A DNA stretch of 64,000 bases, from the NCBI GenBank assembly GCA_030425425.1, contig JAUIAO010000010.1, positions 1-64,000 of the forward strand, given 5' to 3'. Numbering within the stretch: position 1 is the stretch's first letter; each line of letters begins with the position of its first letter. Under the pieces are notes generated by a model that worked only from the letters and a program-made list of their open reading frames with translations, was not told where the DNA came from and did not search any database. This stretch comes from Bacteroidia bacterium (GTDB taxonomy: Bacteria > Bacteroidota > Bacteroidia > Cytophagales > Cyclobacteriaceae). Positions 17,221 to 25,900 of this stretch are shown here, piece by piece. The position numbers and the translations under genes are program-made.

Positions 17221-17727
17221 TAATGAAAGATTAATTTTTTTCTGTAAGGTTGCACTGATCGATATTCCAGCTAAAGTAAACAGTCCAGACCCTATTCCGA
17301 GTGTTTTTTGAGTTCTGATATAAGAGTCATAATTAGTTGAAGACACAGGATTATTTCTTGATCCATTAATCATGTAGGCTGTGAAAAAGGAGGCTCCAAT
17401 AATCTGCAATGTAGTTCCAATCTGTTTTTGTTGCTGGTAGGTTTCAATTCTTAAATTTACTTGCTGCTTCGAATATCTATCAATTACTTTCACCTGGTTG
17501 GAGTTCAGATAGCTAGTGAGCTCCCCTTCTGGTTGTTCAAAAAATAAGACAGCAATCAACTCTGAATACAAGTAATTATTGCGTTTTCCCTGAATTGAAA
17601 GATCGTCATAACTTACAATGAATTCTCTTTTAAGAGCACTGCTGTCACTTTTGAGGTGTAAATCAATCATCTGAGAGTGAGCAAGCAGCGGAATGATTAC
17701 AATAGCGGATGTCATTATTCTTTTCAT
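17209..17727 (-). CDS. secreted or membrane accessory protein (possible lysogenic conversion gene)
   Basis: A 172-residue protein with an N-terminal signal peptide that ends near a Ser-Gln site (about residue 19), a soluble middle, and two hydrophobic helices (about 105-120 and 145-162) separated by a polar loop. It is read against the phage structural genes and its end overlaps that of the convergent + gene. This arrangement and the export signal suit a cargo gene expressed from the prophage. No family recognised. Confidence 0.5.
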   Translation of the reverse strand: MKRIMTSAIVIIPLLAHSQMIDLHLKSDSSALKREFIVSYDDLSIQGKRNNYLYSELIAVLFFEQPEGELTSYLNSNQVKVIDRYSKQQVNLRIETYQQQKQIGTTLQIIGASFFTAYMINGSRNNPVSSTNYDSYIRTQKTLGIGSGLFTLAGISISATLQKKINLSLSKN

Positions 17728-17762
17728 GATTTGTATTTTTGAATAAATTTATCAAATCTGCC

Positions 17763-17867
17763 GTGAACTGGTACCATATTCTCTTATTCATAGCTATCCT
17801 TTTCATAGGAGGCTGGATCCACTCCAAATCTTCAAATTACAGAGGCAGGAACAAGCGTAAAAAATAA
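17763..17867 (+). CDS. 34-residue membrane peptide (GTG start)
   Basis: A short frame encoding one hydrophobic helix followed by a Lys- and Arg-rich tail, ending 2 bp before the first of three palindromes. It is too short to be certain; the clear membrane pattern with positive-inside tail is the main support. Confidence 0.25.
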   Translation: MNWYHILLFIAILFIGGWIHSKSSNYRGRNKRKK

Positions 17868-17868
17868 A

Positions 17869-17973
17869 AGTTTCCTCCATATGGAGGAAACTCAAGCTCC
17901 CACTATATGGTGGGAGCTTACTATGTTTGAATAAGTTCTTTCTTGGACTCGGTTCACCCTATATGGGGTAAAC
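17869..17973. repeat. three successive palindromes with a shared TATATGG-like centre
   Basis: First, a perfect 24-bp palindrome (17869-17892). Second, perfect 10-bp arms (17894-17903 with 17910-17919). Third, an imperfect stem (17952-17959 with 17965-17973). All are centred on ATATGG but have different arms. There is no coding frame here. The stretch between 17868 and 18064 otherwise holds only the terminator at 18008-18035. Confidence 0.5.
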
Positions 17974-18007
17974 TGAAATAAAAACAATTTCCCTTTTATA
18001 AAAATAA

Positions 18008-18035
18008 AAAAAACCTGCACACTGGCAGGTTTTTT
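18008..18035. terminator. bidirectional intrinsic terminator
   Basis: An 11-bp stem (18008-18018 with 18025-18035) made of CCTGC/GCAGG flanked by A and T runs, so it can act on both strands. It closes the minus-strand gene at 18065-18232. Confidence 0.65.
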
Positions 18036-18064
18036 CTAGTTGATGGTTACTGTAGTCCTGACAA

Positions 18065-18232
18065 TCATTTGTCAGGTTTTTTAGTTTGATACTCTTTTAG
18101 TCCAAGATCAATCAACATAAGATAGATTTCGGGAAGAGTTTTTTTTTCGCCTTTATCCTCCAAATCAAATTGAATCATTTTGATAGTTCTGTGAAGGTCT
18201 ACAGGTACTTCTTTTAATGTAATAGAAGACAT
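18065..18232 (-). CDS. small putative DNA-binding regulator (ribbon-helix-helix-like)
   Basis: A 55-residue protein with a short N-terminal strand followed by two charged helices, the size and order of ribbon-helix-helix repressors. The frame could start 17 codons earlier, but a TACATTTG promoter box on this strand (18266-18259) would then fall inside the gene, so the ATG at 18232 is preferred. It is divergent from the antirepressor at 18346 with symmetrical promoter elements between them, as expected of a lysis-lysogeny or accessory switch. Confidence 0.45.
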   Translation of the reverse strand: MSSITLKEVPVDLHRTIKMIQFDLEDKGEKKTLPEIYLMLIDLGLKEYQTKKPDK

Positions 18233-18258
18233 TCGCTTTCTGTTTTTTAATGATATAG

Positions 18259-18320
18259 CAAATGTAGTAAAAATATATTTCAAATATTTATTTGAAATAA
18301 AACAATAAACACTACATTTG
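18259..18320. promoter_or_regulatory. divergent promoter-operator region of the antirepressor switch
   Basis: Inverted copies of ACTACATTTG (18259-18268 and 18311-18320) each contain a TAnnTTTG -7 box, one per strand. Between them lies a perfect 9-bp inverted repeat (18278-18286 with 18289-18297). For the + strand TTTG at 18291-18294 lies 18 nt upstream of the box. A single dimeric repressor could control both directions. Confidence 0.6.
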
Positions 18321-18345
18321 TAGTGAAAATATAATTACAATAAAA

Positions 18346-18903
18346 ATGAAACAACGCACAAAAACTCTAGCAATCATTAATGACCAATCAATTCTTCTTA
18401 TTGAAAATGGAGATAGACTGGTGCCCATCAAGCCAATTTGTGATGCGCTTGGCATTGATGCAAAAGCACAAAGAAGTAAGATTCAGGATGACGTATTTTT
18501 AAGTTCAACTGGGGTGCTCAGCACCTCGGTTGCTGGCGATGGAAAAGAACGCGAAATGTTCTGCCTTCCATTCAAGTATGTCTTCGGTTGGCTGTTTACC
18601 ATCAACCCTGCTAACGTCAAAGAAGAAGCTCGCGAAGCTGTTCTTAATTATCGTGCTCAGTGCTATGATGCGCTATATGACCACTTCACAGCCTACGCAG
18701 ATTTTAACAACGATCGGATCAAAGTAGTAGAATCTAAAGTGGAAGCCGTGGAGAAGATCCGGGAAGAGTTCAATGCCAGTAAGAAAAGATTGGACAAAGC
18801 CAAGCAAGAATTAAACGACGTTCGATCCATCACATTCGAAATGTGGAAAGCTAATGGCCGACAATTAGAAATGTTTGACCAAGACAACAATCAGGATGAC
18901 TAA
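18346..18903 (+). CDS. P22 Ant-type phage antirepressor N-terminal domain protein
   Basis: A 185-residue protein. Residues 14-110 match the pattern of the P22 antirepressor N-terminal domain: an ENGDRLVPIKPICDALGID segment, then a SSTGV and FCLPFKYVFGWLF core and a YRAQCYDALYDHF end. The remainder is a coiled coil ending in an acidic tail. Such proteins bind and inactivate phage repressors, or act as regulators of late or host functions. The divergent promoter shared with the small minus-strand regulator suggests they oppose each other. Confidence 0.75.
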   Translation: MKQRTKTLAIINDQSILLIENGDRLVPIKPICDALGIDAKAQRSKIQDDVFLSSTGVLSTSVAGDGKEREMFCLPFKYVFGWLFTINPANVKEEAREAVLNYRAQCYDALYDHFTAYADFNNDRIKVVESKVEAVEKIREEFNASKKRLDKAKQELNDVRSITFEMWKANGRQLEMFDQDNNQDD

Positions 18904-19054
18904 CAGAGCACACATCCGCATCCTGATAGATGATTTTGAGCTTTCCAAGGAAGGTTTTAAGAAAGGATCATCTGTAAAAGCAGAAATAGACAAGCAAGGA
19001 AAAGCCCACTTTGGTAGATGTATTGTCTATTCGGGAGACTATAAAGTATTGTAA
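18896..19054 (+). CDS. hypothetical 52-residue protein
   Basis: A small mixed-charge protein whose ATG overlaps the last codons of the antirepressor gene, then runs to a TAA at 19052-19054. Overlap and direction suggest cotranscription with the antirepressor. No motif recognised. Confidence 0.4.
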   Translation: MTNRAHIRILIDDFELSKEGFKKGSSVKAEIDKQGKAHFGRCIVYSGDYKVL

Positions 19055-19073
19055 ATCGAAAATCCAGCCATAA

Positions 19074-19514
19074 ATGGAAACACTAAAAATTCATCCTTCA
19101 GCATTTCAGGAGCTCCTAGCTGAGCCTCCTGCTAAGCTGGCAGCTCACACACAGCATCTTGTCACATACTACATGGAAGGTTACGAGTACTACCGTACCA
19201 ATATCGATGCAGAAGATCACTATGACCACCAAAACAATGAAGAGTTTCTCATCGGACTGATGGAAGTAACCAGGCAGATGAAAATCACGGACATTCCAAA
19301 AGCCTTTGTGCTGAAGGATGGAGATCAGAGCATAAATGTCCTGCCTATGGTCTATTTCCTGGACAAGTACTCCATCAAGCTCTGCCTCTCGAATGTGGAT
19401 GTGATCAACAATGCACTGGTAGAGTACGTCCATCAGGACAATCACGCCAGCTTCAAGCTAGCTTTTCGCACACTCAGCCAGTGGCAGTCCATTTTCAAAG
19501 CTTTAGAATCGTAG
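19074..19514 (+). CDS. hypothetical phage protein
   Basis: A 146-residue, acidic, helical protein with several Tyr and His residues in its N-terminal half. No membrane segment or known motif. It lies 19 bp after the 52-residue gene and 3 bp before the next. Tail assembly chaperones often occur upstream of tape measure genes, but nothing in this sequence shows that role. Confidence 0.45.
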   Translation: METLKIHPSAFQELLAEPPAKLAAHTQHLVTYYMEGYEYYRTNIDAEDHYDHQNNEEFLIGLMEVTRQMKITDIPKAFVLKDGDQSINVLPMVYFLDKYSIKLCLSNVDVINNALVEYVHQDNHASFKLAFRTLSQWQSIFKALES

Positions 19515-19517
19515 GTT

Positions 19518-19817
19518 ATGGAGAAAAAAGAATTATATAAAAATCTTAAAAGGTTTTCCAACGATCAAAGTTTACCGATCGAGGAAAAAGTTATGGATGG
19601 AAAACAGAACTGGCAATTAGTGAGGTATGATGTCAAAAAGAAAAAATGGATATGTCGACCAGTGTTTTTTGTGAGATATCGCTATGAAAAAAAATTTGTC
19701 AGAATATCAATTAAAGATGCTTTGCCTTTAATTGGTTCATTTTTTCCTGTGACTGATGATTTGAAAGAATGGATAAGTACAAGTAAATACACAGACGAAC
19801 TATCCAAATTCCTGTAG
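19518..19817 (+). CDS. hypothetical basic 99-residue protein
   Basis: A Lys- and aromatic-rich protein, likely a small beta-containing fold. It starts 3 bp after the preceding gene. No recognised motif; its base composition is more AT-rich than the neighbours, perhaps a recent acquisition. Confidence 0.4.
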   Translation: MEKKELYKNLKRFSNDQSLPIEEKVMDGKQNWQLVRYDVKKKKWICRPVFFVRYRYEKKFVRISIKDALPLIGSFFPVTDDLKEWISTSKYTDELSKFL

Positions 19818-19833
19818 AAAATTAAATCCAAAC

Positions 19834-19850
19834 AAGTGTTCGCAGCACTT
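19834..19850 (+). other. small hairpin with TTCGCAG loop
   Basis: A 5-bp stem (19834-19838 with 19846-19850) closes a TTCGCAG loop just before the ATG at 19857. The same loop with different arms recurs at 20136-20156. Confidence 0.35.
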
Positions 19851-19856
19851 CTAATT

Positions 19857-20126
19857 ATGAAAAGTCAATTACCATGTTTAGCCTTCATCCAGGATGGAGC
19901 AAACACCCAAGTCATCGTAGATCCTACACTAGAAGGATTGGTGATGGATCTATTCGAAAAAGAAATTGAATCCCCTACCACTATCATCCATGATGGTAGA
20001 TGTGTCCATTTTGAGCAGTTTATTTATAGATGGTGCTTCATCAAAGGCAAGATCACTGTAGAAGAATTGCTGGATAGTGTAGAGCTGAAGCCGTCTGAAA
20101 TACATCAGAGACTCAGAGTAGCATAA
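19857..20126 (+). CDS. hypothetical 89-residue protein
   Basis: A small mixed alpha/beta protein. The frame is open from a GTG at 19836, but the ATG at 19857 is preferred because the region between forms the TTCGCAG hairpin. No known motif. It is followed by a stronger hairpin with the same loop. Confidence 0.4.
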   Translation: MKSQLPCLAFIQDGANTQVIVDPTLEGLVMDLFEKEIESPTTIIHDGRCVHFEQFIYRWCFIKGKITVEELLDSVELKPSEIHQRLRVA

Positions 20127-20135
20127 AAAAAAGAA

Positions 20136-20156
20136 GCCGATGTTCGCAGCATCGGC
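20136..20156. terminator. hairpin with TTCGCAG loop, terminator-like on the minus strand
   Basis: A perfect 7-bp stem (20136-20142 with 20150-20156). On the + strand it is preceded by an A run and lacks a T tract, so it resembles an intrinsic terminator only for minus-strand transcription. Confidence 0.4.
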
Positions 20157-20190
20157 CTCATAGGTCAATTACCATAATTAACCATTGGAT

Positions 20191-20577
20191 ATGGCAAACA
20201 TAAAGAAAAACTATCAGGTAGGATATACGCTATTGGATATAACTTATCATGATTTAAAACAAATCCTTCAGGAATTCGAAAACCTCACTGGCATGAAGCC
20301 TACAGTATTATTAGAAATCTTGCATGGAAAAATCGAATCGTCTAAATTGTTAGACATTATGAGCATGACTACAGAGCAGGCATACAAAGAGCTAATCAAC
20401 AAGAGAGGTATCGCAGATCAGCTACAGTTGAATGGTAATACATTAAGAAATTACCGTAAGTGGGCCAATGATCACCCCGAGGATCCGTCCCAGTGGAAAG
20501 TCAGCATCCGCAAGATGGAAGAGCTTCTGGAGCTTGGCGGCTACAAAGTTGTTCAAGAGAAACTGTGGAAACTTTGA
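20191..20577 (+). CDS. putative DNA-binding phage regulator
   Basis: A 128-residue protein beginning at the ATG at 20191 (a TTG at 20185 is also in frame). The C-terminal half, with GNTLRNYRKWANDHP and a short helical end, resembles helix-turn-helix regions found in small phage regulators. No catalytic motif. It stands alone between hairpins and precedes a non-coding stretch that holds an sRNA candidate, consistent with a regulatory cluster. Function inferred. Confidence 0.4.
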   Translation: MANIKKNYQVGYTLLDITYHDLKQILQEFENLTGMKPTVLLEILHGKIESSKLLDIMSMTTEQAYKELINKRGIADQLQLNGNTLRNYRKWANDHPEDPSQWKVSIRKMEELLELGGYKVVQEKLWKL

Positions 20578-20670
20578 AAAAAGCAGTGTAATTAAGTAGA
20601 AATGCTGATAAACAACATATTTTTCACGTTTACGTAAGAAATTATTACACATTTTATAAATTTGGATCGG

Positions 20671-20773
20671 TATCAGACGTGCATTAGCACTTCTTCCCGC
20701 AGAGAAACCCCAATTTATGGAACATCACAATGCGGAAAATCTAGAGCCCAGTGCCCCAACACTGGGTTTTTTT
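20671..20773 (+). ncRNA. candidate small RNA with its own promoter and terminator
   Basis: A TAAATTTG -7 box (20657-20664) precedes about 100 nt with a short GTGC/GCAC hairpin, a second stem (CCGCA near 20700 with TGCGG near 20733), and an intrinsic terminator (20747-20753 with 20760-20766, then seven T residues). There is no convincing ORF. It contains TTCTTCCCGCA, repeated in the leader of the 20936 gene. No known RNA family recognised. Confidence 0.4.
20747..20773 (+). terminator. intrinsic terminator of the sRNA candidate
   Basis: CCCAGTG/CACTGGG stem with six-nt loop followed by seven T residues. Confidence 0.7.
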
Positions 20774-20793
20774 ATGCCTTTCTTTAGACAGAA

Positions 20794-20842
20794 TTATCCA
20801 CAAAGCAGAATGTTAGTAAGTTGTTAATAGAGTGGATAACCT
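20794..20842. other. two DnaA-box-like sites
   Basis: TTATCCACA at 20794-20802 and an inverted near-copy, AGTGGATAA, near 20832-20840 in AT-rich DNA. Two boxes are few for an origin, so this is a weak suggestion only. Confidence 0.2.
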
Positions 20843-20935
20843 TGTTGATAAAATAATGCGACATTTGTAACAGGTGAAGGTTCTTCCCGCACCTTTAATT
20901 ATGGGGAAGGTTATTCTAGGAAAGGAGGACAGCTA

Positions 20936-21058
20936 ATGTCTGGTACCAAAAGACGGCCTGAAGATGAGCAGAAGTTCATCTACCGTGCCTGGATCACGGT
21001 AAAGGGTAAACGTGTTTACCCAAAGAAGGCCAAGTGTTTTAAGATTCCTATTAGATAG
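20936..21058 (+). CDS. 40-residue basic protein with strong Shine-Dalgarno
   Basis: A short frame preceded by AAAGGAGG 8 bp before the ATG, a rare strong Shine-Dalgarno in this window. The protein is very basic with several aromatic residues, suggesting nucleic acid or ribosome binding. The leader contains TTCTTCCCGCA, also found in the nearby sRNA candidate, and can fold CTTCCC onto GGGAAG. An intrinsic terminator follows (21080-21103), so it is a one-gene transcript. Similar small basic ORFs occur in Bacteroidota mobile elements, in my memory. Confidence 0.55.
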   Translation: MSGTKRRPEDEQKFIYRAWITVKGKRVYPKKAKCFKIPIR

Positions 21059-21079
21059 GTAATCTTGATCAATCCATTG

Positions 21080-21103
21080 AAAGGCGACTTGGGGGTCGCC
21101 TTT
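21080..21103 (+). terminator. intrinsic terminator after the 40-residue gene
   Basis: A perfect 9-bp stem (21080-21088 with 21095-21103) ending in T residues. The remaining sequence to 21376 holds a 7-bp hairpin (21253-21259 with 21276-21282) and no supported gene. Confidence 0.6.
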
Positions 21104-21376
21104 CTCCTTTCAAACAAACTTTTGCTCAGAGCCATGCGACGTAAAAAGTAGCAGATAAACCCTATCAAGGCTATTAATGGAATTAATCAGGAAGATTCGA
21201 AGAAGATTACTTGGAAGAGATAGCTTCAAGCCTTGATACCGCTTTCAGCGCGCGGAAACTCACCCAAATACTGGGGTTTCCGGCTCGTATTATAGGAGCC
21301 TCGACAGGCTGCTTTTCGCTTTCAGATTATAGGCTATTTCTAAAAGGAATCGCAAACGAAAACTTAGCCCACTGCA

Positions 21377-21841
21377 TTAAAGAACCTCGTCAAGCTCTAC
21401 AGTTTCCCGCACTTCTGGCTCAGGTTCCTGAACCTTGGCCGGCTGGCGGTCTTCCGGCATTATTACTTGTTGATCTCCGAAAAGGTAGCACATAGGAAAA
21501 TATTCGAAATTGTCCGGATCTTCCTCCGTCGTTTCTCCTTTCGCTTCGGCTTCCTTTTTTCTCTGGGCGCTGATTGGTTGTCCCCAGATCACGAAAGATT
21601 TTTCACCTTTTCTGATCGTTGCTCCCTCCTTTTTCCATTGTCCAAAGGTTTTAAACTCCACGTTTTCACCTACATCATAGATATGATTTAGGAGCATGTA
21701 ATTAAGCGTTTGAGACATCCATGTGACGGCTTCCATATCAGTTTCGGATTGTTCGGCGAATGCTTCCCTTAGTTCCCTGGCTTCCTGACTGGCTTTTATC
21801 AATGCCTCCCTCCTGGGATTTACCTTTTTTTCCTCACTCAT
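21377..21841 (-). CDS. ArdC N-terminal-like (ssDNA-binding) protein
   Basis: A 154-residue protein. After a charged helical start, the middle (FKTFGQWKKEGATIRKGEKS, residues about 63-82, then FVIWGQPI) matches the core of the ArdC N-terminal domain, which binds single-stranded DNA in antirestriction proteins of plasmids and integrative elements. The metallopeptidase half of full ArdC is absent. The C terminus is acidic and Pro-rich. It overlaps its upstream partner by ATGA and is read against the phage genes, suggesting cargo or a conjugative-element remnant. Confidence 0.65.
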   Translation of the reverse strand: MSEEKKVNPRREALIKASQEARELREAFAEQSETDMEAVTWMSQTLNYMLLNHIYDVGENVEFKTFGQWKKEGATIRKGEKSFVIWGQPISAQRKKEAEAKGETTEEDPDNFEYFPMCYLFGDQQVIMPEDRQPAKVQEPEPEVRETVELDEVL

Positions 21842-22224
21842 GACAAAATCAGTTTTTCGACTTTCTCTCTTTTCTCCTCCATGCGCTCAATACTGAACTC
21901 CAATAGTTCAATTATGAGCTCTTTGTTGTGAACTTTCACCAGATGGTTTTCATTGTTGTATCGTGGCTTATTGGTCACTGTCAGATAATAATCTTCAAGC
22001 TCAAAACTTTCCTCCGTCGTGGTTATTTCTTCAAGTTGCGTTTTCAAAGACTCAATATTGGCTTTGATTCTTTTCAGCTTTTGAATGTTGGTGTGTTTCT
22101 CGTTGAAATACTCCATTTGATCTTCAAGACTCATAGGTTTTTGAGCCTTTTTTGATTGTGACTGTTTTTTCTCGGTTGACTCCTGATCTTTTGAAACCTT
22201 CAAAACATTTTTTGGATTTTGCAT
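21838..22224 (-). CDS. coiled-coil partner of the ArdC-like gene
   Basis: A 128-residue charged protein: a disordered Lys- and Gln-rich N terminus, then a long coiled coil (about 35-70), a short middle with some beta character, and a second coiled coil (about 95-125). ATGA overlap with the ArdC-like gene shows the two are one operon. No enzymatic motif. It may be a structural partner or regulator. Confidence 0.5.
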   Translation of the reverse strand: MQNPKNVLKVSKDQESTEKKQSQSKKAQKPMSLEDQMEYFNEKHTNIQKLKRIKANIESLKTQLEEITTTEESFELEDYYLTVTNKPRYNNENHLVKVHNKELIIELLEFSIERMEEKREKVEKLILS

Positions 22225-22632
22225 AGTACTAATTTTTAATAGTTAAACAATTGATTATCAATTCGTTATTGTATTACTAAGATACTAAAAACATCTAATA
22301 TATTAGACGTTTTCCTTAACTATTTTCACTTAATAGATCACTTTTTTACAATAGAAAACCTCTGAAAATCAACCAGTTACAAAAACTAAACCCAACCTAA
22401 AAAGCTGAAAAACAGCGCATTAACCCACAAAGTCATTTTTTCAAATGACTTTGTATGTCTCGAAACCCCGTTCCGCCCTGCCGCGTAGATGCAATTGCAC
22501 TCTTATATGGAAATATGGATATATGAGGAAGTCCCACCAGGTAGGCACTGAGTCTGGCCAGACTCAGACAGTTGATGTCCTTTCTATAAAACAGGGCATG
22601 GAATAGTTTAGCATAGAGTTAACTACATCAGA
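22225..22632. other. 408-bp regulatory stretch between divergent operons
   Basis: It contains a 22-bp near-perfect palindrome (22290-22311) near the ArdC-like operon start, one GTTACAAA word at 22376, a 12-bp hairpin (22427-22438 with 22443-22454), a perfect 20-bp palindrome (22548-22567) and the GTCCTTT promoter at 22576. I see no ORF worth calling. Confidence 0.45.
22576..22611 (+). promoter_or_regulatory. candidate phage promoter for the tape measure operon
   Basis: TGTCCTTT (22576-22583), 20 nt, TAGTTTAG (22604-22611). The same two words with the same 20-nt spacing occur at 29237-29272. Confidence 0.5.
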
Positions 22633-22983
22633 ATGAGCCTGATAAAGAAACAATTTGTAAAGCAAGTGCTGCAAGATGAATCCAAGAGATTTAAAAAGAA
22701 TCAAGGAGCTGCAATGAGAAAGCTATTGACATTTCATACTGGTCGTACAATTGCATCTAGACAATTCAAAGTGAAGTCCGGTGATGAGATGGATGGAAGA
22801 ATGGAAGTTAATCATAGTATTACACAGAGGTTTCTTGATATCAAAAAGAAAGGATCGAAAAGAAGGAAGCGATTACCAATTCACAATAAGTATGTCTTCG
22901 GTCATTACTACAGTACTGCAAGAAGATTGATGTATGAATTCACAGATGATGTAGCTAACGAAATCAGAAAACAATTCAGCTGA
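22633..22983 (+). CDS. hypothetical tail-associated protein
   Basis: A 116-residue, very basic, helical protein whose stop overlaps the ATG of the tape measure gene (TGATG at 22981-22985). Position just upstream of the tape measure would suit a tail completion or assembly protein, but the basic composition (an RRKR run near residue 77) could equally mean nucleic acid binding. No family recognised. Confidence 0.45.
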   Translation: MSLIKKQFVKQVLQDESKRFKKNQGAAMRKLLTFHTGRTIASRQFKVKSGDEMDGRMEVNHSITQRFLDIKKKGSKRRKRLPIHNKYVFGHYYSTARRLMYEFTDDVANEIRKQFS

Positions 22984-25900
22984 TGGCAAAGAAACTTAAA
23001 GAAGAAGACCTCCAATTGAATTTGATAGTGAATGGGGACAAAGGTCGAAAGGAAATTGGTAAGCTGGAGAGAACAATCAAGGACACCACTATTAAGCTGA
23101 AAGGACTAGAAGCTCAGGAAAAAAAGCTTAGAAAATCTGGCAAGGAAAATTCCGCACAATACAAAAAAGTGAAAGCATCTATGGATGCTTACAACGAAAC
23201 AATCACTAAGTCAAAAGCAAGAATAGAGCAACTGAGAAGTTCGATCGACATCACTAAGCTAAGCTATACTGAATTGAGACAGGAAGTTAATCGGTTAACT
23301 CGGCTAAGAAACCTCAGTGGCCCAAACAGTGACAATTGGCGTAAATACGATGCTCGTCTTCAGCAAGTAAGATCACAGTTTGAAAAAGTAAGAAAGCAAG
23401 GCCAGATGACTTCTATTAGTATGAAAGGGTTGGCTAATTCATTCAATCACTACATAGGAGTGATTACAGCTGGACTAGCCACTTTAAGTGCTGCAATTTT
23501 TGGAGTGAGGAAAGCGATAGACTCATATGCGGAATTTGATGATAAAATCGCAGATGTTCAAAAGACAACCGGATTATTCAAAGATGATGTTCTCGAGATA
23601 AATGATGAGCTAAAAAATGTAGATACCAGAACAGCTCAAATCGGACTGCTAGGTTTAGGACGTGTTGCTGGTAAGCTGGGTAAGAATTCAAAGCAAGATG
23701 TATTAGACTTCATTGCCGCTACTGATCAGATCAGTGTTGCCCTTACTGAAGACCTAGGAGGTGATATAGAGCAAAGTATTAATGATGTTGGCAAGCTCAC
23801 GGATATCTTCAATGTTGATGAAGAGTTTGGAATTGAGCAGGGACTATTAAAAGTTGGATCGACAATAAACGAACTTGGAGCGAATAGTACAGCAAATGAA
23901 GGTTACATTGTCAATTTCACCAAAAGATTAGCGGGTGTGGCTCCAGCGGCCAAAATCTCCCTCGCCAATGTTATGGGACTTGGCGCTACTTTAGATATGC
24001 TTGGTCAGACTGCTGAAGTTTCAGGAACTGCATTTGTAAATCTGATTCCCAATATGTTCAAAGAAACCGCTGATTTTGCTCGAATTGCAGGAATGGGATT
24101 AGAAGAATTCACGGATCTCCTAGAAAACGATGCAAATGAAGCTTTAATAGCTGTTTTAAAAGGGGTGAAAGGTAATGAATCTAGCATGACCGATCTGGTC
24201 AAAAGACTTCAAGAAGTTGGTGTTGATGGTGCCAGAGCAACTGCGGTTGTTTCAGTAATGGCTAATAATGTTGATGCTTTACGTCAACAACAAGCTTTGG
24301 CAAACAAAGCTTTTAAAGAAGGAACGTCCTTGACTGACGAGTTTAATATTAAAAATGAAACTGCGGCTGCTAAGCTAGAGAAAGCCAGGAAAGGATTATA
24401 CAATATGACCGTTCAGCTTGGTGAAGAGTTGATGCCAGTCATGACTTTTAGTACTAATAGCTTTTCATATTTCGTAAAAATACTCAGTGTCCTAATTGAC
24501 TTTCTGAAAAGAAATGCAACCGCGTTAATTACTCTGACTGCTCTATTGGTAACCTACAATGGACTAGTGTTTTTAAGCACAGTAAGTCTAAAAGAAAATA
24601 TAGTTGTCACTACGGCAAAAATACTCCTAGATAAGGGCCAAAAAGCAGGGTTAATTCTTCTTGCGGCTGCACAAGCCTTGTTTACTGGAAATCTAACCAG
24701 AGCTACTGCAGCGATGCGGTTATTCAATGCGGTCACTAAGCTAAATCCAATAGTCTTGTTGATAAGTATCCTGGCTGCAGCTGGTGCAGCCTTTATAGCT
24801 TATAGTAGAAAATTATCAATTGCTGAACGTGCTCAAAAAAGCCTAAATGAAGTCCAAAAAACAGCCCGAGAATCAGTAGTTGATGAAAAACTAAAAGTTG
24901 AGCAATTACTTGATATCGCACAGGATCAGACAAAATCGATTGATTCAAGAAAGAAAGCTATTAAAGCCTTAAATGATTTGTCCCCTGAGTATTTAGGTAA
25001 TTTGGATTTAGAAAAAATTGGAACCGATGCAGCTAAGAAAGCCACTGATAAGTACATAGAGAGCTTACTCAAAAAGGCAAAAGTAGAGGCAGCACAACAA
25101 AAACTAGTTGAGTTGAATAAAAAGAAGCTGGATCTGGAAAATACTGATAACACAGAATTATCATTCTGGCAACAGGCTGGAGTTTATGCTAAATCAGCAG
25201 CTCAGTCGTATTCTGCACCTGGAACATTTATGATGAACCTGAATGCGAACGAAGCGATTAAAAAAAGTCAGGTAAATAGTGAAGAGATTGAAGCTATCAA
25301 GGCCCAGGAAAAATCATTGATGCAATTCCTAAAGGCTAATTCAGATGAGTACATTGAATTAGTAAATAATACTCCACCGCCGCTCGGAGATAAGCCATTA
25401 TCTGACGAAGAGAAAAAAGCTGCAGAAGAAAGAAGAAAATCGATCGAGGATTACCGGCAAAAAGTACTTGAATCCACCAGATCTGCTGCTGAAGTAGAAA
25501 ATGCCGCTTATGAGCTTAGACTTAAGCAAGCAGGAATATTCAATAAGAAATTCGAGAATATGACACTCGAAGACTTCCAAATTGAATATGCCTTGCTAAA
25601 AGAGCATGAATCTAACCTTGCCAAAATAGATGCGGATGCTATAAGCGCTGAAATCGCTAGATACGAAGAGTCATTCGAATCTCAGCTTAATGCGCTTAAA
25701 ACCAAAAACAATGAAGAGCTAAAAGCCTTCCAGGGGAATAAGGAAGAACGTGAGCAGTTGATAAAAGATCAAACTGCTGCAGAAGAAAAACTTGTCCAGG
25801 AGAATCTGGAAAAGCTCCAATCGCTCATCGAAATCACATTAGATAAAGGCTCATGGGAAGGAATCACCTCTGATGACATTCTTAGTGATGAGGAATACGA

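Noticed and set aside
21211-21495. 94-residue ORF on the + strand (TTG start)
   Set aside because: It overlaps the convincing ArdC-like gene and contains hairpins; no motif.
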